Positions 33,347-33,430 of a stretch of DNA of 33,430 bases are shown one piece after another (the first letter of the stretch is position 1; every line of letters begins with the position of its first letter). The position numbers and the translations under genes are program-made. Source of the stretch: Streptomyces sp. adm13(2018) (GTDB lineage Bacteria; Actinomycetota; Actinomycetes; Streptomycetales; Streptomycetaceae); the NCBI RefSeq assembly GCF_008042145.1, contig NZ_RDBH01000114.1, positions 485,683-519,112 of the forward strand. The letters are read 5' to 3'. The notes beneath the pieces were generated by a model. The model had not been told where the DNA came from, searched no databases, and saw only the letters and a program-made list of their open reading frames with translations.

Positions 33347-33430
33347 GTCCCGGGCGCGGCCTCCCCTCGCCCGCGGGCCGCCCCGCGAGTGAGGCGGAGC
33401 CGTCGGGCGAGGGGAGGCCGCGCCCGGGAC
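33347..33430. repeat. 27-bp perfect inverted repeat at the window end
   Basis: Arm 33347-33373 is the exact reverse complement of 33404-33430, across 30 bp. The outer arm ends on the last base of the window, so the true length may be greater. Confidence 0.9.

Overview
The window is high-GC actinobacterial DNA and almost certainly comes from a Streptomyces chromosome. Third codon positions are strongly G/C-biased, GTG starts are common, and genes often overlap by ATGA or GTGA. A mobA/moeA pair, a Bpa-type proteasome activator, an HTTM protein and the local order oxo-acid dehydrogenase / Lrp / TetR / hydroxyacyl-CoA dehydrogenase / PaaN all fit that genus. Two parS-like sites and several DnaA-box-like 9-mers suggest a position in the oriC-proximal part of the chromosome. 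The window opens inside a tRNA gene and ends exactly on the outer edge of a 27-bp inverted repeat, so it may be a whole draft contig.

Layout, left to right. 1-350: 3' end of a tRNA with a tandem duplication, then tRNA-fMet on the minus strand. 532-3013: NarL-type two-component pair whose kinase carries an unusual C-terminal membrane/extracytoplasmic domain. 3304-6117: DUF2252 protein, J-like protein, rhodanese. 6153-11085 (minus): paaABCDE, the ring-epoxidising phenylacetyl-CoA monooxygenase operon, followed by an acyl-CoA dehydrogenase gene behind a KstR-like operator. 11198-14120: DUF5819 membrane protein, HTTM membrane protein and SpoU-type RNA methylase. The first two meet inside a large inverted array of 21-bp repeats. 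14200-18231: PaaN-type aldehyde dehydrogenase, divergent from a 3-hydroxyacyl-CoA dehydrogenase and a TetR regulator. 18356-22998: Lrp regulator, divergent from an E1-alpha/E1-beta/E2 branched-chain-type oxo-acid dehydrogenase operon whose E2 gene is broken. 23159-26597: mobA-like, moeA and a K+ channel gene that starts on a parS site. 26633-28328: quinone oxidoreductase convergent with bpa. 28426-33341 (minus): ABC permease, ABC ATPase and PadR regulator, then a small membrane protein at the edge.

How it works together. Three copies of ACCGNNCRNNCGGT lie before paaA, between paaN and the hydroxyacyl-CoA dehydrogenase gene, and before the E1-alpha gene. This pattern resembles the PaaR (TetR) operator and suggests that the TetR at 17638-18231 controls phenylacetate catabolism, beta-oxidation steps and the oxo-acid dehydrogenase as one local regulon. 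The PadR/ABC block looks like a self-regulated MacB/FtsX-type export system.

The most unusual feature is the amount of tandem and inverted duplication: 52 bp at the tRNA, 7 x 21 bp facing an inverted copy of the same array, 90 bp inverted plus 166 bp tandem inside E2, 29 bp, 18 bp, and the terminal 27-bp inverted repeat. Some of this may be misassembly; read-level checks decide.
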